From VAZQ01 sp963817135 (lineage in GTDB: Bacteria > Pseudomonadota > Alphaproteobacteria > Rhizobiales > Xanthobacteraceae), in assembly GCA_963817135.1 (NCBI GenBank), contig CAWFNG010000012.1, positions 1 through 64,000 of the forward strand: 64,000 bases of DNA. Direction: 5' to 3'. Within the stretch, counting starts at the first letter, position 1. Each line of letters opens with the position of its first letter. Both the position numbers and the translations under genes were made by a program. Positions 50,411-59,815 of this stretch are shown here, in pieces. The notes beneath the pieces are model-generated. The model did no database searches and was not told the origin of the DNA. It saw only the letters and a program-made list of their open reading frames with translations.

Positions 50411-51811
50411 CTATCCGCCATAAAGCTTGTGCGGCAGCCAGGTGGCGAGTGCCGGCACGAACCATAATGCCAGGAGCGCGAACAGCTGAATGAGAACGAA
50501 CGGGATAATGCCGACATAGATGTGCCGCGTGGTAATCTCGGGAGGCGCAACGCCGCGCAGGAAGAACAGCGTCGCCCCGAGCGGAGGGTGCATGTAAGAA
50601 GTCTGCAGGTTCAGCGCGATCATGACCGCCAGCCACACCGGATCGATCGCCGGCATTCTAAGCAGCGCGGGTGCGACGATCGGCACCACCACGAAAATGA
50701 TTTCGAACGCATCCATGACGAAGCCGAGGAGAAAGATCGCCAGCATCACCGCCATGACCACACCCGCCGTGCCGCCCGGCAGATCGGCGATGGCGCGCTG
50801 CACCATGTCGTCGCCGCCGAGCCCGCGAAATACCAGGCTGAAGAGCGTGGCACCGAACAGGATCAAAAAGATCATGCTGGTCACCTGCGTGGTGCGCGCC
50901 ATTACCGGCATCAGCACGCGTCCGCATCCGGAAAGGCCGAGCTTGCCGACCGCTAACAAAATGGCGCCCACCGCCCCGACCGATGCAGCTTCGGTCGGTG
51001 TCGCTATCCCGGCGAGAATCGAGCCGAGCACGGCCACGATGAGAAGAATTGGCGCAAGCAGGACCTCGGCGAGGCGGCGCGCCAGCATGGCGCGCGAGGA
51101 CTTATGCGCATCGGGGGGAAGCGCCGGCGATGTCAGCGGACGAAATACCGCCATGCCGATGAGATAAATCAGATAGAGACCGACCAGTCCGAAGCCCGGC
51201 AGTATCGCGCCGGCAAACAGATCGCTCACCGTCACCGATCGGGGAGCATAAATGCCCTGCGAGAGCTGCACGGCCTGGTAGGCGTTGCTCATCTGGTCCC
51301 CCAGCAGCACGAGCACGGTTGCCGGGGGAAAAATCTGCGCAAGGGTAGCGGTCGCGGCCACCGTTCCAGCCGCCAGACGAGGGTCATAGCCGTGGCGCAG
51401 CATGGTCGGCAGCATGATCAGGCCGATCGTCACGGCGGTCGCGCCGACCACGCCCTTGGCCGCGGCTAGGAGGACGCCCACCAGGAGGACCGAGATGCCG
51501 AGCCCGCCGGGCAGCGAGCCGAACAGCCGGCCCATGGTTTCCAACAGTTGCTCGGCGACCTGCGAGCGCTCCAGCATCACTCCCATGAAAATGAAAAGCG
51601 GGATTGCCAGCAGCACTTCGTTGGTCATGACCCCGAACATGCGCGGCGGGAGAGCGGCGAGCAGCGTCAGATTCAGCATCCCGGCAAAATGGCCGGCGAG
51701 CGCAAAGGCGAGTGAAATGCCCGCCAGCGTCAAGGCAATGGGATACCCGGCAAACAAAATCACGCAGATGGCAACAACCATCAGAACAGCGAGGAGTTCT
51801 GCGGCGCCCAT
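50411..51811 (-). CDS. TRAP transporter large permease (DctM type), second copy
   Basis: 466 residues from the ATG at 51811 (MGAAELLAVLMVVAICVILF). AGYPIALTLAGISLAFALAG, FIFMGVMLERSQVAEQLLET, GVVGATAVTIGLIMLPTMLR, FPPATVLVLLGDQMSNAYQA and PTEAASVGAVGAILLAVGKL are DctM features. The longer loop (QLSQGIYAPRSVTVSDLFAG) resembles the mannitol/chloroaromatic FcbT2/3-type subgroup. Its ATG overlaps the DctQ stop (TGATG). No DctP gene is nearby. Confidence 0.88.
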   Translation of the reverse strand: MGAAELLAVLMVVAICVILFAGYPIALTLAGISLAFALAGHFAGMLNLTLLAALPPRMFGVMTNEVLLAIPLFIFMGVMLERSQVAEQLLETMGRLFGSLPGGLGISVLLVGVLLAAAKGVVGATAVTIGLIMLPTMLRHGYDPRLAAGTVAATATLAQIFPPATVLVLLGDQMSNAYQAVQLSQGIYAPRSVTVSDLFAGAILPGFGLVGLYLIYLIGMAVFRPLTSPALPPDAHKSSRAMLARRLAEVLLAPILLIVAVLGSILAGIATPTEAASVGAVGAILLAVGKLGLSGCGRVLMPVMARTTQVTSMIFLILFGATLFSLVFRGLGGDDMVQRAIADLPGGTAGVVMAVMLAIFLLGFVMDAFEIIFVVVPIVAPALLRMPAIDPVWLAVMIALNLQTSYMHPPLGATLFFLRGVAPPEITTRHIYVGIIPFVLIQLFALLALWFVPALATWLPHKLYGG

Positions 51812-52365
51812 CACCCGCTCTCGGCCTGCTCGCTTCTGCCCATCAGGGTGAGCGTGGCACGCAGCGCCTGCGCGATTCCCTGTAGCCCCAGCAGCAATGC
51901 GAACAGCGGAATGAGAGTCTTCAAGAGGTAAATCAACGGCAGCCCGCTCGCTTCCCGCGAACGCTCCAAAATGGACCAGGAGCGCGCCACGTAAGGGACC
52001 GAGAACCAAATAACTGCCACGACGAAAGGAAGAAGCAGCAGCAGCGCGCCCGCGAGGTCGATAACTGCTTTGCCGCGCGGCGATGCGTCGGAATAGAAAA
52101 CATCAAGGCGGACGTGGCCGTTCTGCTGCAAGGTCCAGGCCGCCGCCAGCATTAACAGGGCGGCATGACAATAGATCACCAATTCGCTGAGCCAAATGGA
52201 GCCAAGCCCAAAGGCATAGCGCAGGACAACCACGGCAAACTGCAGGAACACCAGCAACAAGCTCAGCCACATGACACCGCCTCCGATTGCCGCGATCAGC
52301 CGGTCGATGCGCTGCGCGCCGGCGGCGAGGGCCGATGCCAAGGTCGTCTGCTCAGAGCTTGTCAT
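51811..52365 (-). CDS. TRAP transporter small permease (DctQ type), second copy
   Basis: 184 residues. Four membrane helices with LAAIGGGVMWLSLLLVFLQF-like start, VVVLRYAFGLGSIWLSELVI, YCHAALLMLAAAWTLQQNGH and VRLDVFYSDASPRGKAVIDL. This is the small subunit of the carrier formed with the overlapping DctM gene. It is divergent from the nitrile hydratase operon, 120 bp away. Confidence 0.87.
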   Translation of the reverse strand: MTSSEQTTLASALAAGAQRIDRLIAAIGGGVMWLSLLLVFLQFAVVVLRYAFGLGSIWLSELVIYCHAALLMLAAAWTLQQNGHVRLDVFYSDASPRGKAVIDLAGALLLLLPFVVAVIWFSVPYVARSWSILERSREASGLPLIYLLKTLIPLFALLLGLQGIAQALRATLTLMGRSEQAESG

Positions 52366-52485
52366 GCTCGCTATGCCGGAGAGGAACGATCTCGACTTAA
52401 CGGACGGCGGACAATACTGCTATCATCTGCTAGCCGAGGACCGATTGCGACACAATGCGCGCAAAGCAACGAAGGAATGATCACT

Positions 52486-53106
52486 ATGGCCGCGGACGAT
52501 CATCATCATAACGGATCGGAACTCTCCGATACGCAGCTGCGCGTGCGCGCGCTGGAAACGGTTCTGACGGAGAAGGGATATATCGATCCCGCCGCCCTCG
52601 ACGTGATCATTGAAGCCTACGAGACCAAGGTCGGTCCGCATAACGGCGCGCGGGTGATCGCCAGAGCCTGGAGCGATCCCGCGTTCAAACGCGCGCTTCT
52701 CGAGGACGGCTCCAAGGCGGTTCGCAGCATGGGACATGAGAGTCGCGTGGGGGATCATCTCATGGTGGTGGAGAACACTCCGCAGCTCCACAACATGGTG
52801 GTATGCACATTGTGCTCTTGTTATCCGTGGGAAGTGCTCGGTCTGCCGCCCGTCTGGTACAAATCGGCGCCTTATCGCTCGCGCGCGGTCAAGGATCCGC
52901 GCGGCGTGCTTGCCGATTTCGGAGTCAAGCTGCCGAAGGACACGCAGATTCGAGTCTGGGATTCCACGTCCGAAAACCGTTTCATGGTGTTGCCCATGCG
53001 CCCGGCCGGCACGCAGGGATGGAGCCAAGAGCGCCTCGCGAAGCTCGTTACCCGGGACAGCATGATCGGCACCGGCCTGCCGCGCGAAGCGCAGGAGATT
53101 GCCTGA
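52486..53106 (+). CDS. nthA: Cobalt-type nitrile hydratase alpha subunit
   Basis: 206 residues from the ATG at 52486 (an ATG three codons upstream lies too close to AAGGA). LTEKGYIDPAALDVIIEAYE opens the domain. The metal site is VVCTLCSCYPW with C107, C110 and C112; Thr after the first Cys marks the cobalt type (Ser in iron enzymes). PPVWYKSAPYRSRAVKDPRG and TSENRFMVLPMRPAGTQGWS follow. The enzyme hydrates nitriles to amides. The family also includes thiocyanate hydrolase, but the AB-accessory order favours nitrile hydratase. Its TGA overlaps the beta ATG. Confidence 0.92.
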   Translation: MAADDHHHNGSELSDTQLRVRALETVLTEKGYIDPAALDVIIEAYETKVGPHNGARVIARAWSDPAFKRALLEDGSKAVRSMGHESRVGDHLMVVENTPQLHNMVVCTLCSCYPWEVLGLPPVWYKSAPYRSRAVKDPRGVLADFGVKLPKDTQIRVWDSTSENRFMVLPMRPAGTQGWSQERLAKLVTRDSMIGTGLPREAQEIA

Positions 53107-53762
53107 TGGACGGCATCCACGACATGGGCGGGATGGACGGCTTCGGTAAGGTCGAGCCTGAGCCTGACGAGCCGCCGTTTCATGCACCGTGGGAAGGCCG
53201 CGTTCTCGCGATGCAGCGCGCCATGGCCTACGCCGGCGGCTGGCATATCGACATGGCCCGCTATGCTCAGGAGCGCTTGCCGCCACCGGTCTATCTCGCC
53301 GCATCCTATTATCAGCGCTGGGCGCTCGCCATGGAACGCAATGTGATCGAGCGCGGGCTTGCCGACTCCGATGAGCTCGCAGCGGGTCATGCGCTGCGCC
53401 CAGGCAAATCGCTCAAGCGCAAGCTGACGGCCGATCTTGTCAGAGAGGGCATGACCCGGGGCTCGTTCTACCGGCAGGCGCAAGGCCCGGCCCGCTTCAA
53501 GCCCGGCGACCGGGCGCGTGCGAAAAACATTCATCCACCGACCCATACAAGGCTGCCGCGCTATGTGCGCGGCCATAGCGGGGTGATCGAATTGGTGCAC
53601 GGATGTCATGCCTTTCCCGACAGTGTCGCGCTCGATCAAGGTGACAACCCGCAATGGCTTTACACCATCGTGTTCGACGGGCGCGAATTATGGGGTGCGG
53701 ATGCGGACCCCAGCCTGAAGATCTCCATCGACGCGTTCGAGCCGTATCTTGAGCCGGCCTGA
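53106..53762 (+). CDS. nthB: Nitrile hydratase beta subunit
   Basis: 218 residues. MDGIHDMGGMDGFGKVEPEP is the canonical start, followed by FHAPWEGRVLAMQRAMAYAG, YYQRWALAMERNVIERGLAD and, at the end, FKPGDRARAKNIHPPTHTRL, PRYVRGHSGVIELVHGCHAF, an SH3-like domain. It pairs with the alpha subunit and shapes the active-site channel. It overlaps both neighbours (ATG inside alpha's TGA; the accessory gene starts before its stop). Confidence 0.93.
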   Translation: MDGIHDMGGMDGFGKVEPEPDEPPFHAPWEGRVLAMQRAMAYAGGWHIDMARYAQERLPPPVYLAASYYQRWALAMERNVIERGLADSDELAAGHALRPGKSLKRKLTADLVREGMTRGSFYRQAQGPARFKPGDRARAKNIHPPTHTRLPRYVRGHSGVIELVHGCHAFPDSVALDQGDNPQWLYTIVFDGRELWGADADPSLKISIDAFEPYLEPA

Positions 53763-54183
53763 CCCGTTCCGTCTTTCCGGCGCGCGTACGCGCCGCTCGC
53801 TCGACCGCGAAGACCAGCCGGCGGGGCGAGCGGCGCAGGCCATTCCTGGCATTCTGCGCGACCGCGAAGGCCCGGTCTTTCGCGAGCCATGGGAGGCACA
53901 GGCCTTTGCCATGACGCTCGCGCTCTATGATCGCGGGCTGTTCACCTGGCCGGAATGGGCGGCAACGCTTGCCGCCGAGATAAAGCGTGCCCAGGCGGCC
54001 GGCGACCCCGATACCGGCGAGACCTATTACCGGCATTGGCTCAACGCGCTCGAACGCATTCTCAAGGAGAAGGGCGTCGCCACGGCTGAGACGCTCGTGA
54101 GCTGCCGTGACGCCTGGAACCGAGCCGCCGAACGCACCCCGCACGGCAGTCCCATTGAGCTTAGAGCAGATGATTTCAAATGA
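53749..54183 (+). CDS. Nitrile hydratase accessory (cobalt-loading) protein
   Basis: 144 residues from a TTG at 53749. It resembles a free form of the beta-subunit N-terminus: VFREPWEAQAFAMTLALYDR, GLFTWPEWAATLAAEIKRAQ, TYYRHWLNALERILKEKGVA. Such proteins (p14K/NhlE type) swap with a metal-free alpha subunit to deliver cobalt. It overlaps the beta gene by 14 bp. The start is uncertain. Confidence 0.85.
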   Translation: MSRPDPFRLSGARTRRSLDREDQPAGRAAQAIPGILRDREGPVFREPWEAQAFAMTLALYDRGLFTWPEWAATLAAEIKRAQAAGDPDTGETYYRHWLNALERILKEKGVATAETLVSCRDAWNRAAERTPHGSPIELRADDFK

Positions 54184-54199
54184 GCGTCCCGCTACCACT

Positions 54200-54263
54200 G
54201 TCATTCCGGGGCGCCGCGTAAGCGGCGAGCCGTCACTTCGCTCCGGCCTCGCCCCGGAATGAC
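54200..54263. repeat. Dispersed intergenic palindromic repeat (GTCATTCCGGGGCG type), copy 3
   Basis: A short version (64 bp) starting GTCATTCCGGGGCGCCGCG and ending GCCCCGGAATGAC, just after the nitrile hydratase operon. It may serve as its RNA 3' end. Confidence 0.8.
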
Positions 54264-54421
54264 GCTGCATCTCTAGTTCGGATCTTGGAAATCTCGTCCT
54301 ATGGATCGATCTCTCGTGGCAGCATGCGCAGCCAAGGCGTAGCTCGTGACTGTTTCTTTTACTTTCTATCGCTTTCTCATCATCGGACTTCTCGTTGCAA
54401 TCCGTCTCGGGGTGCGCCTGC

Positions 54422-55477
54422 ATGGTTGATCTGACCGTCAACGATCTGGCGCTTCGCTACGGCGACACTGACGTTCTCAAAGGCGTTTCGGTGAATGTCC
54501 CGGCGGGAAAGGTGGTCGCCCTGCTGGGACCTTCCGGCAGCGGCAAGACCGCGATACTGCGTTCGGTTGCCGGGCTCGAAACGCCCGATCGCGGCTCCAT
54601 CCGCGTTGGCGAACACGTGCTGTTCGATGCGAGCCGGAACATCAACCTGCCGGCCGAAGCGCGCCGGCTCGGTTTGGTGCTTCAGTCCTACGCGCTGTGG
54701 CCGCACCGCAGCGTGTTCGACAACGTTGCCTATGGGCTCAAGCTGCGACGAATAACGCCAGCAGAGATAAAAACCCGGGTCGATAACGCGCTTGCGCAGA
54801 TCGGGCTCGCGCAGCTCGGCGAACGCTACCCGCATCAGCTGTCCGGCGGCCAGCAGCAGCGCGTCGCGATTGCGCGCGCGCTGGTTTACAAGCCGGCTGT
54901 CATTCTGCTCGACGAGCCCTTATCCAATCTCGATGCCAAGCTGCGCGAAGAGGCGCGCGCCTGGCTGCGCCAGCTTATCGTTTCGCTCAATCTCTCGGCC
55001 TTGATGGTGACGCATGATCGAATCGAGGCAATGGCCCTCGCCGATCGCATAACGCTTCTCTACGGCGGGCTCATCGAACAGGAGGGAATGCCGACCGAGC
55101 TTTACCGCGAGCCAGCCACCCTGTTCGCCGCGGAATTCATGGGCAACAACAACCGGCTGCAGGGGACGTTACTGGAGATCGCGGACAAGCGAGCGGCGAT
55201 CGAAGTGATGGGCGCACGCCTCGAAGGCGTTGCCCGCAGCAAGGCAGCGGTCGGGGAGAAGGCAACCGGCATTATTCGCCTGGAAAAGGTGATGCTCGGA
55301 GGCGGGCCGGGCAGCAACCGCATCCTGATGACGCTCAAGACACAGATGTATGTCGGCGAGCGCTGGGAGCTTTTGTTCGCCAAGGACGACCTCACCGTGC
55401 GCGCCTATACCGCCACGCCGCTCAGGCACGAAGTCTATCACGTAGAATTTCCTCCCCAGTCGCTCTGGATCTTCTAA
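54422..55477 (+). CDS. Orphan ABC transporter ATPase of the spermidine/iron/sugar (CUT1-like) class
   Basis: 351 residues from the ATG at 54422. Walker A LLGPSGSGKTAILRSVAGLE, QSYALWPHRSVFDNVAYGLK, signature HQLSGGQQQRVAIARALVYK, Walker B VILLDEPLSNLDAKLREEAR, H-loop VTHDRIEAMALADRI, then a TOBE-like C-terminal domain. It resembles PotA/FbpC/UgpC. No permease or binding-protein gene lies beside it, so the partner is unknown. It converges with the MetE-like gene (11 bp between stops). Confidence 0.87.
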   Translation: MVDLTVNDLALRYGDTDVLKGVSVNVPAGKVVALLGPSGSGKTAILRSVAGLETPDRGSIRVGEHVLFDASRNINLPAEARRLGLVLQSYALWPHRSVFDNVAYGLKLRRITPAEIKTRVDNALAQIGLAQLGERYPHQLSGGQQQRVAIARALVYKPAVILLDEPLSNLDAKLREEARAWLRQLIVSLNLSALMVTHDRIEAMALADRITLLYGGLIEQEGMPTELYREPATLFAAEFMGNNNRLQGTLLEIADKRAAIEVMGARLEGVARSKAAVGEKATGIIRLEKVMLGGGPGSNRILMTLKTQMYVGERWELLFAKDDLTVRAYTATPLRHEVYHVEFPPQSLWIF

Positions 55478-55488
55478 AAAGATCGGCA

Positions 55489-56601
55489 TCATCGCCAAAT
55501 CGCGCGGGCGGCGTCCACCGCCACGCGCAGCTTTGCGCTCTGGTCTGCTTCGCGCAGCGGATTGCCCGCCGCGGTGCTGGCAAACCCGCATTGCGGGCTG
55601 ATCGCCAGCCGATCGAGATCGATGTACTTCGCTGCCTCATGGGCGCGACGCTTCAGCATATCGAGACTTTCCAGCGCCGGCGTCTTGCTGCTGATGAGGC
55701 CGAGCACGACCGCTTTTTCCGGCGGCACGAAGCGCAGCGGGGCGAAGTCTCCGGCGCGCGCGGTGTCGTATTCGAGCAGAAAATGGTCGACGTTCGTGCG
55801 CGCGAAAAAACGCTCGGCAATGGACTCGTAGCTGCCGACCGCTAGGTAGCGGCCGCGGAAATTCCCGCGGCACATATGCACCCCGACCACGACATCGTCC
55901 CCGCGATCCGTCACGGCGCCGTTGATGGCATCGATGTAGCGATCGACCAAGCTCTCGGGATCGCCGCCGGCGCTAGCGACCTTATCGCGTATGGCGGGAT
56001 CGCAAAGGAGCGCGATTGCGACTTCGTCGAGCTGCAAGTAACGGCAACCGGCGCGCACGAGTTGCGCGATCTCCTGGCGATAGATCGCAGTGAGATCGGC
56101 GAAGAACAGCTCGACATCGGCGTACGCGCTTGCCTCGGCGAAATCGGAAAATCGATAAAAGTGCATAGTCGAAGGCGACGGCAGCGTGATCTTCGGCGTG
56201 ACGCGAGTCGTGTCACGCAAGAACGCAAACTCATCGACGGCGATCGGGTGCCTGTGCCGCATGGGCTTTGTCGCATAGGGCGCGGTGAAATCGACCTCAT
56301 CGCCATGATCGTCGCGAAATCTCAGCAAGGCGGGACGGATTTCGAGGCCATCGATTCCCGCGACGAAACGCCCCCAATAGGAGCCGCGCCGGAACTCGCC
56401 ATCGGTCGCGACTTCAAGCCCGATCTCCTCCTGCATGCGCACGGCCGCGAGGATGCATTCGTCCTGAATACGCTTGAACTCCTCCTCCGTGATTTCGTTG
56501 TTTCGGCGCTGCCGAAAGGCTCGGCGCAGCGCCTGGGGCCGCAACAGGCTGCCGATGTGATCGGCGCGAAAAGGCGGACGGCCAGGCGGGCGGACGCTCA
56601 T
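55489..56601 (-). CDS. MetE-like (cobalamin-independent methionine synthase II family) enzyme
   Basis: 370 residues, half the length of true MetE, equal to its C-terminal catalytic domain. RADHIGSLLRPQALRRAFRQ, YLQLDEVAIALLCDPAI, VVGVHMCRGNFRGRYLAVGS (zinc His and Cys) and AISPQCGFASTAAGNPLREA (second zinc Cys). Short members of this family transfer methyl or alkyl groups between thiols and include epoxyalkane:coenzyme M transferases, so methionine synthesis is not assured. It is monocistronic, divergent from the CoA ligase. Confidence 0.83.
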   Translation of the reverse strand: MSVRPPGRPPFRADHIGSLLRPQALRRAFRQRRNNEITEEEFKRIQDECILAAVRMQEEIGLEVATDGEFRRGSYWGRFVAGIDGLEIRPALLRFRDDHGDEVDFTAPYATKPMRHRHPIAVDEFAFLRDTTRVTPKITLPSPSTMHFYRFSDFAEASAYADVELFFADLTAIYRQEIAQLVRAGCRYLQLDEVAIALLCDPAIRDKVASAGGDPESLVDRYIDAINGAVTDRGDDVVVGVHMCRGNFRGRYLAVGSYESIAERFFARTNVDHFLLEYDTARAGDFAPLRFVPPEKAVVLGLISSKTPALESLDMLKRRAHEAAKYIDLDRLAISPQCGFASTAAGNPLREADQSAKLRVAVDAARAIWR

Positions 56602-56725
56602 TTTCTCTTTCTCCCCTGCTCTTTCCTTATCGCGCGCTGCGGCACATTAGCCCAATAGTCCCTCTTGCCGGCGGTCGAATTCATCGCACGGCCCGGCTAT
56701 AAGAAACGCATCACGGGTTGCTGAG

Positions 56726-58627
56726 ATGACGGAAACAGGTCGGGTTGACCTCGAGGAGTTGCGCCGCAAGTCTGCTCCGCTTCTCCTTTGCGAGCGCGCG
56801 CGCACAACTCCCGATGCGATTGCATTCCGCTCCAAGCATCGCGGCCTTTACCGCGAGCGCAGCTGGCGCCGCTATGCCGAGCTGGTTGCGCGCGCGGCGC
56901 GCGCCTTTGCCGATCTGGGGCTCCGGCGCGGCGACCGCGTCGCCCTCATGGCTGACGCCTGCGAAGAGTGGCTCATCTGCGACCTCGCCGCTCAGTCGCT
57001 TGGCGCCATCGTCTACGGGATCTATCCGACGGCGGCCACGACTGAGCTGGAGTTTCAGATGCTCGACGGCGGAGCCGTCGTGTTCATCGCCGAAAATCAG
57101 GAATATCTCGACAAGATCCTGAGCTGCACGCAACGGCTGCCGGCACTCAAATGGCTCGTCGTGATCGATGACTCCGCAATTTATCATTATCGGCACGACA
57201 AACTCAGAAGCTTCGAGAAGCTTGTCGCCGGTACCGGGCAGCCCGCGCTCGATTGGCTCGAGCGCCGCGTCGTTGACCTTTCCCCGCGCGATCCTGCCTT
57301 CATCGTCTACACCTCCGGAACCACTGGACACCCCAAGGGTGCGCTGGTCACGCATGGCAAGCACCTTGCCGCCACCGCGAACATCATTACCCATTATCCC
57401 ATGCTCGCCGCCAAAGAGCACCGCACGGTGGCCTACCTTCCGCTCTGCCACGTGCTCGGCCGCGATGTGGCCATCACGCTGCCGCTGATCTCGCGCCTCA
57501 TACCGCACTTCGGCGAACATCCCGAACAGCTGGCGGCCACCCTGTTCGAGATTGCACCGACGGTGTTGTTTACCGTGCCGCGGTATCTGCAGAAATTTGC
57601 TTCCCAGGTGCTGCTGGGAATTGAAAACTCTTCTCGCCTCAAACGCGCTATCACTGGCCTCGCCTTGCACTGTGCGCGCGGCTATGCACGGCATCGCTGG
57701 AGCGGCACGCCGACGCTTGCGGATCGCGTCGTTTATCAGCTCTGCCGTGCGGCCGTGTTCCTGCGGATCCTCAACAAGCTCGGCTTCGATCGGCTCGAAC
57801 TGGTGATTTCGGCGGGCGCGGCCTTGCCGCCGGAGACCATGACGCTGTGGCATATGCTCGGGGTCAATGTCGTGGAAATGTACGGGCAGACCGAGACCGC
57901 CGGCGGCATCATCAGCGGCCAACGCGGCCCCTTCCCGCGCCCTGGCAACGTCGGCACCGTGCCTGCCGGCTGGCAGGCGCTTCTCGCAGGGGATGGCGAA
58001 GTTCTGGTTCACAGTCCCGATCTGTTCGAGGGTTACTGGAACAACGAGGACGCAAGCCGGGCAGTCCTGCAAGCCGACGGCTGGCTTCGCACCGGCGATG
58101 TCGGCGAATGGCACGACGGAGCGCTGCGCCTCATCGATCGCGCCCGCGATTTTATCGTCACCTCGGGTGGTAAGACCATTTCGCCGTCCTTCATTGAAAA
58201 CATCCTGCGCAGCAGCCCTTATGTCGCCGAGGCCGTGGTCTTTGGGCACAACCGCAAATATCTCACGGCGCTCATCGAGATCGACGCCGATACGGTCGCT
58301 GATTGGGCGCGCAATCACGACGTGCCCTATACCGGGTTTGCGAGCCTCGTCGCGAGCGCGCAGGTCGGCGCACTGATCGGAGGCGAAATCGAACGGGCCA
58401 ATCGCGAGCTTGCGCGTGCCGAGGCGATCAAGGATTTTCGTATCCTGCCCAAGACGCTCGATCCCGCGGAAGAGAACGAGCCGATCACGCCGACCCGCAA
58501 GGTCAAGCGCTCGCTCATGTACCAGCGCTTCAAGGAATTGATCGACGAAATGTATGATGACCGCGAACAGCAGCTGATTGCGAGCGGCGCAGGCAAACTC
58601 GAAGTCGCAGCACCTGGTGCCTTATGA
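56726..58627 (+). CDS. Long-chain-type acyl-CoA synthetase of the second Liv cluster
   Basis: 633 residues. FIVYTSGTTGHPKGALVTHG (A3), VEMYGQTETAGGIISGQRGP, GWLRTGDVGEWHDGALRLID, TSGGKTISPSFIENILRSSP and TPTRKVKRSLMYQRFKELI (catalytic Lys region). It belongs to the same broad FadD15-like group as the ligase at 42401. It overlaps the binding-protein operon start and presumably activates the acid imported by that system. Confidence 0.87.
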   Translation: MTETGRVDLEELRRKSAPLLLCERARTTPDAIAFRSKHRGLYRERSWRRYAELVARAARAFADLGLRRGDRVALMADACEEWLICDLAAQSLGAIVYGIYPTAATTELEFQMLDGGAVVFIAENQEYLDKILSCTQRLPALKWLVVIDDSAIYHYRHDKLRSFEKLVAGTGQPALDWLERRVVDLSPRDPAFIVYTSGTTGHPKGALVTHGKHLAATANIITHYPMLAAKEHRTVAYLPLCHVLGRDVAITLPLISRLIPHFGEHPEQLAATLFEIAPTVLFTVPRYLQKFASQVLLGIENSSRLKRAITGLALHCARGYARHRWSGTPTLADRVVYQLCRAAVFLRILNKLGFDRLELVISAGAALPPETMTLWHMLGVNVVEMYGQTETAGGIISGQRGPFPRPGNVGTVPAGWQALLAGDGEVLVHSPDLFEGYWNNEDASRAVLQADGWLRTGDVGEWHDGALRLIDRARDFIVTSGGKTISPSFIENILRSSPYVAEAVVFGHNRKYLTALIEIDADTVADWARNHDVPYTGFASLVASAQVGALIGGEIERANRELARAEAIKDFRILPKTLDPAEENEPITPTRKVKRSLMYQRFKELIDEMYDDREQQLIASGAGKLEVAAPGAL

Positions 58628-58641
58628 GGGAGGAAACACGG

Positions 58642-59814
58642 ATGTCGAAACGATCCTTATTGGCTGCCCTGATGATTGCCGCAAGCTGTGCGGCCGGTGC
58701 GCCCTCTTCGCAGGCGCAGGATGCCTACGTTGTCGGCATCACCGGCGCGCTCACCGGACCGCCCTCGAGCACCAACGGCCCGCCTATCGAGGGATTACGG
58801 ATTTACGTCGAGCGGCTGAATGCTGCCGGCGGGGTGAACGGCAAAAAGATTCAACTCATCCTTCTGGACGATCAGGCCGAGCCGTCCAAGGCCGCAGCCA
58901 ATGCAAAGCGGCTCCTCACTCAGGACAATGTCAGCCTGCTGATGATCGCCAGCCTGTCATCCACCTATGGGCCGGTGGTTGCGGAATCCAGACGCGCCAA
59001 CGTGCCGCTCATGTTCATGGGAGCGGTCTGTCCGAAGGAAGTTTTCCCGCCGGCCGAGGCGCTCGAGTTCTGCACTACCGCGTATGGCAGCGGCTATGAC
59101 AGCCGTGCCACCCTCGCCTTTATCAAAGAAACGGCGAAGGAACCGGTGCGGCTTGGCCTTGCCGCCATGGCAATTCCGCTGTCGCGCGGCGAAATCGATT
59201 ATGCCGAGGGCGAGGCGAAGACGATGGGCATGACGCCGGTCGACAAGGAGGTGATTCCTCCGCCCACCGCCGACTACACGCCCTTTGCCACCAAGCTTAA
59301 AGACGCAAATCCGAATTGGGTGTTTTCCTGGGCGCCGTGGGTGACGCAGGTCAAGACCTTTGAAGCGCTGCGGCGCCTCGCCTGGCAAGGCGACTACATC
59401 AGCTGGGGCCATATCGAAGCCGAATCCGAATTGGCGCGTCTCAAGGATGCGAGATTCTACGTAGTCGGCGCGAACTCGCTGTTTCAGGACAACCTTCCTG
59501 TCCACAAGGAGATTGTCGAAGCGGTCAAAGGTACCGGCGCCAGATATCCGGCCGAGCAAATGACCGAAGGTTGGATCGGCGGCATGGTGTTGGAAGCCGC
59601 GCTGAAATCCGCCGGCTGGCCGGCCGATGCCGGGAAGATTCGCGCTGCCTTGGAAAACGTGAAGGTCGATACCAAAGGCCTGCGCGGCGGAGCCATCGAG
59701 TGGAGCAAGGACAACCATTATCGCGCGCGCCAATACTACCGCGTCTACCGCTGGGACCCGGCCAAGTCCGCAATCGTGCAGGCCAAGGACTGGGTGGGAT
59801 ACGATGTGAGGTAA
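58642..59814 (+). CDS. Liv-type substrate-binding protein, second cluster
   Basis: 390 residues from the ATG at 58642 (GAGGGAGG upstream). Signal peptide MSKRSLLAALMIAASCAAGA; then AYVVGITGALTGPPSSTNGP, YVERLNAAGGVNGKKIQLIL, LDDQAEPSKAAANAKRLLTQ and AGKIRAALENVKVDTKGLRG. This is a type 1 periplasmic-binding protein of the aromatic/branched acid class. It is followed by an inverted heptamer repeat and then livH. Confidence 0.9.
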   Translation: MSKRSLLAALMIAASCAAGAPSSQAQDAYVVGITGALTGPPSSTNGPPIEGLRIYVERLNAAGGVNGKKIQLILLDDQAEPSKAAANAKRLLTQDNVSLLMIASLSSTYGPVVAESRRANVPLMFMGAVCPKEVFPPAEALEFCTTAYGSGYDSRATLAFIKETAKEPVRLGLAAMAIPLSRGEIDYAEGEAKTMGMTPVDKEVIPPPTADYTPFATKLKDANPNWVFSWAPWVTQVKTFEALRRLAWQGDYISWGHIEAESELARLKDARFYVVGANSLFQDNLPVHKEIVEAVKGTGARYPAEQMTEGWIGGMVLEAALKSAGWPADAGKIRAALENVKVDTKGLRGGAIEWSKDNHYRARQYYRVYRWDPAKSAIVQAKDWVGYDVR

Positions 59815-59815
59815 T

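Noticed and set aside
56711..58318. 535-codon minus-strand frame opposite the second-cluster ligase
   Set aside because: Shadow frame with low-complexity composition; the opposite strand is a full ligase.
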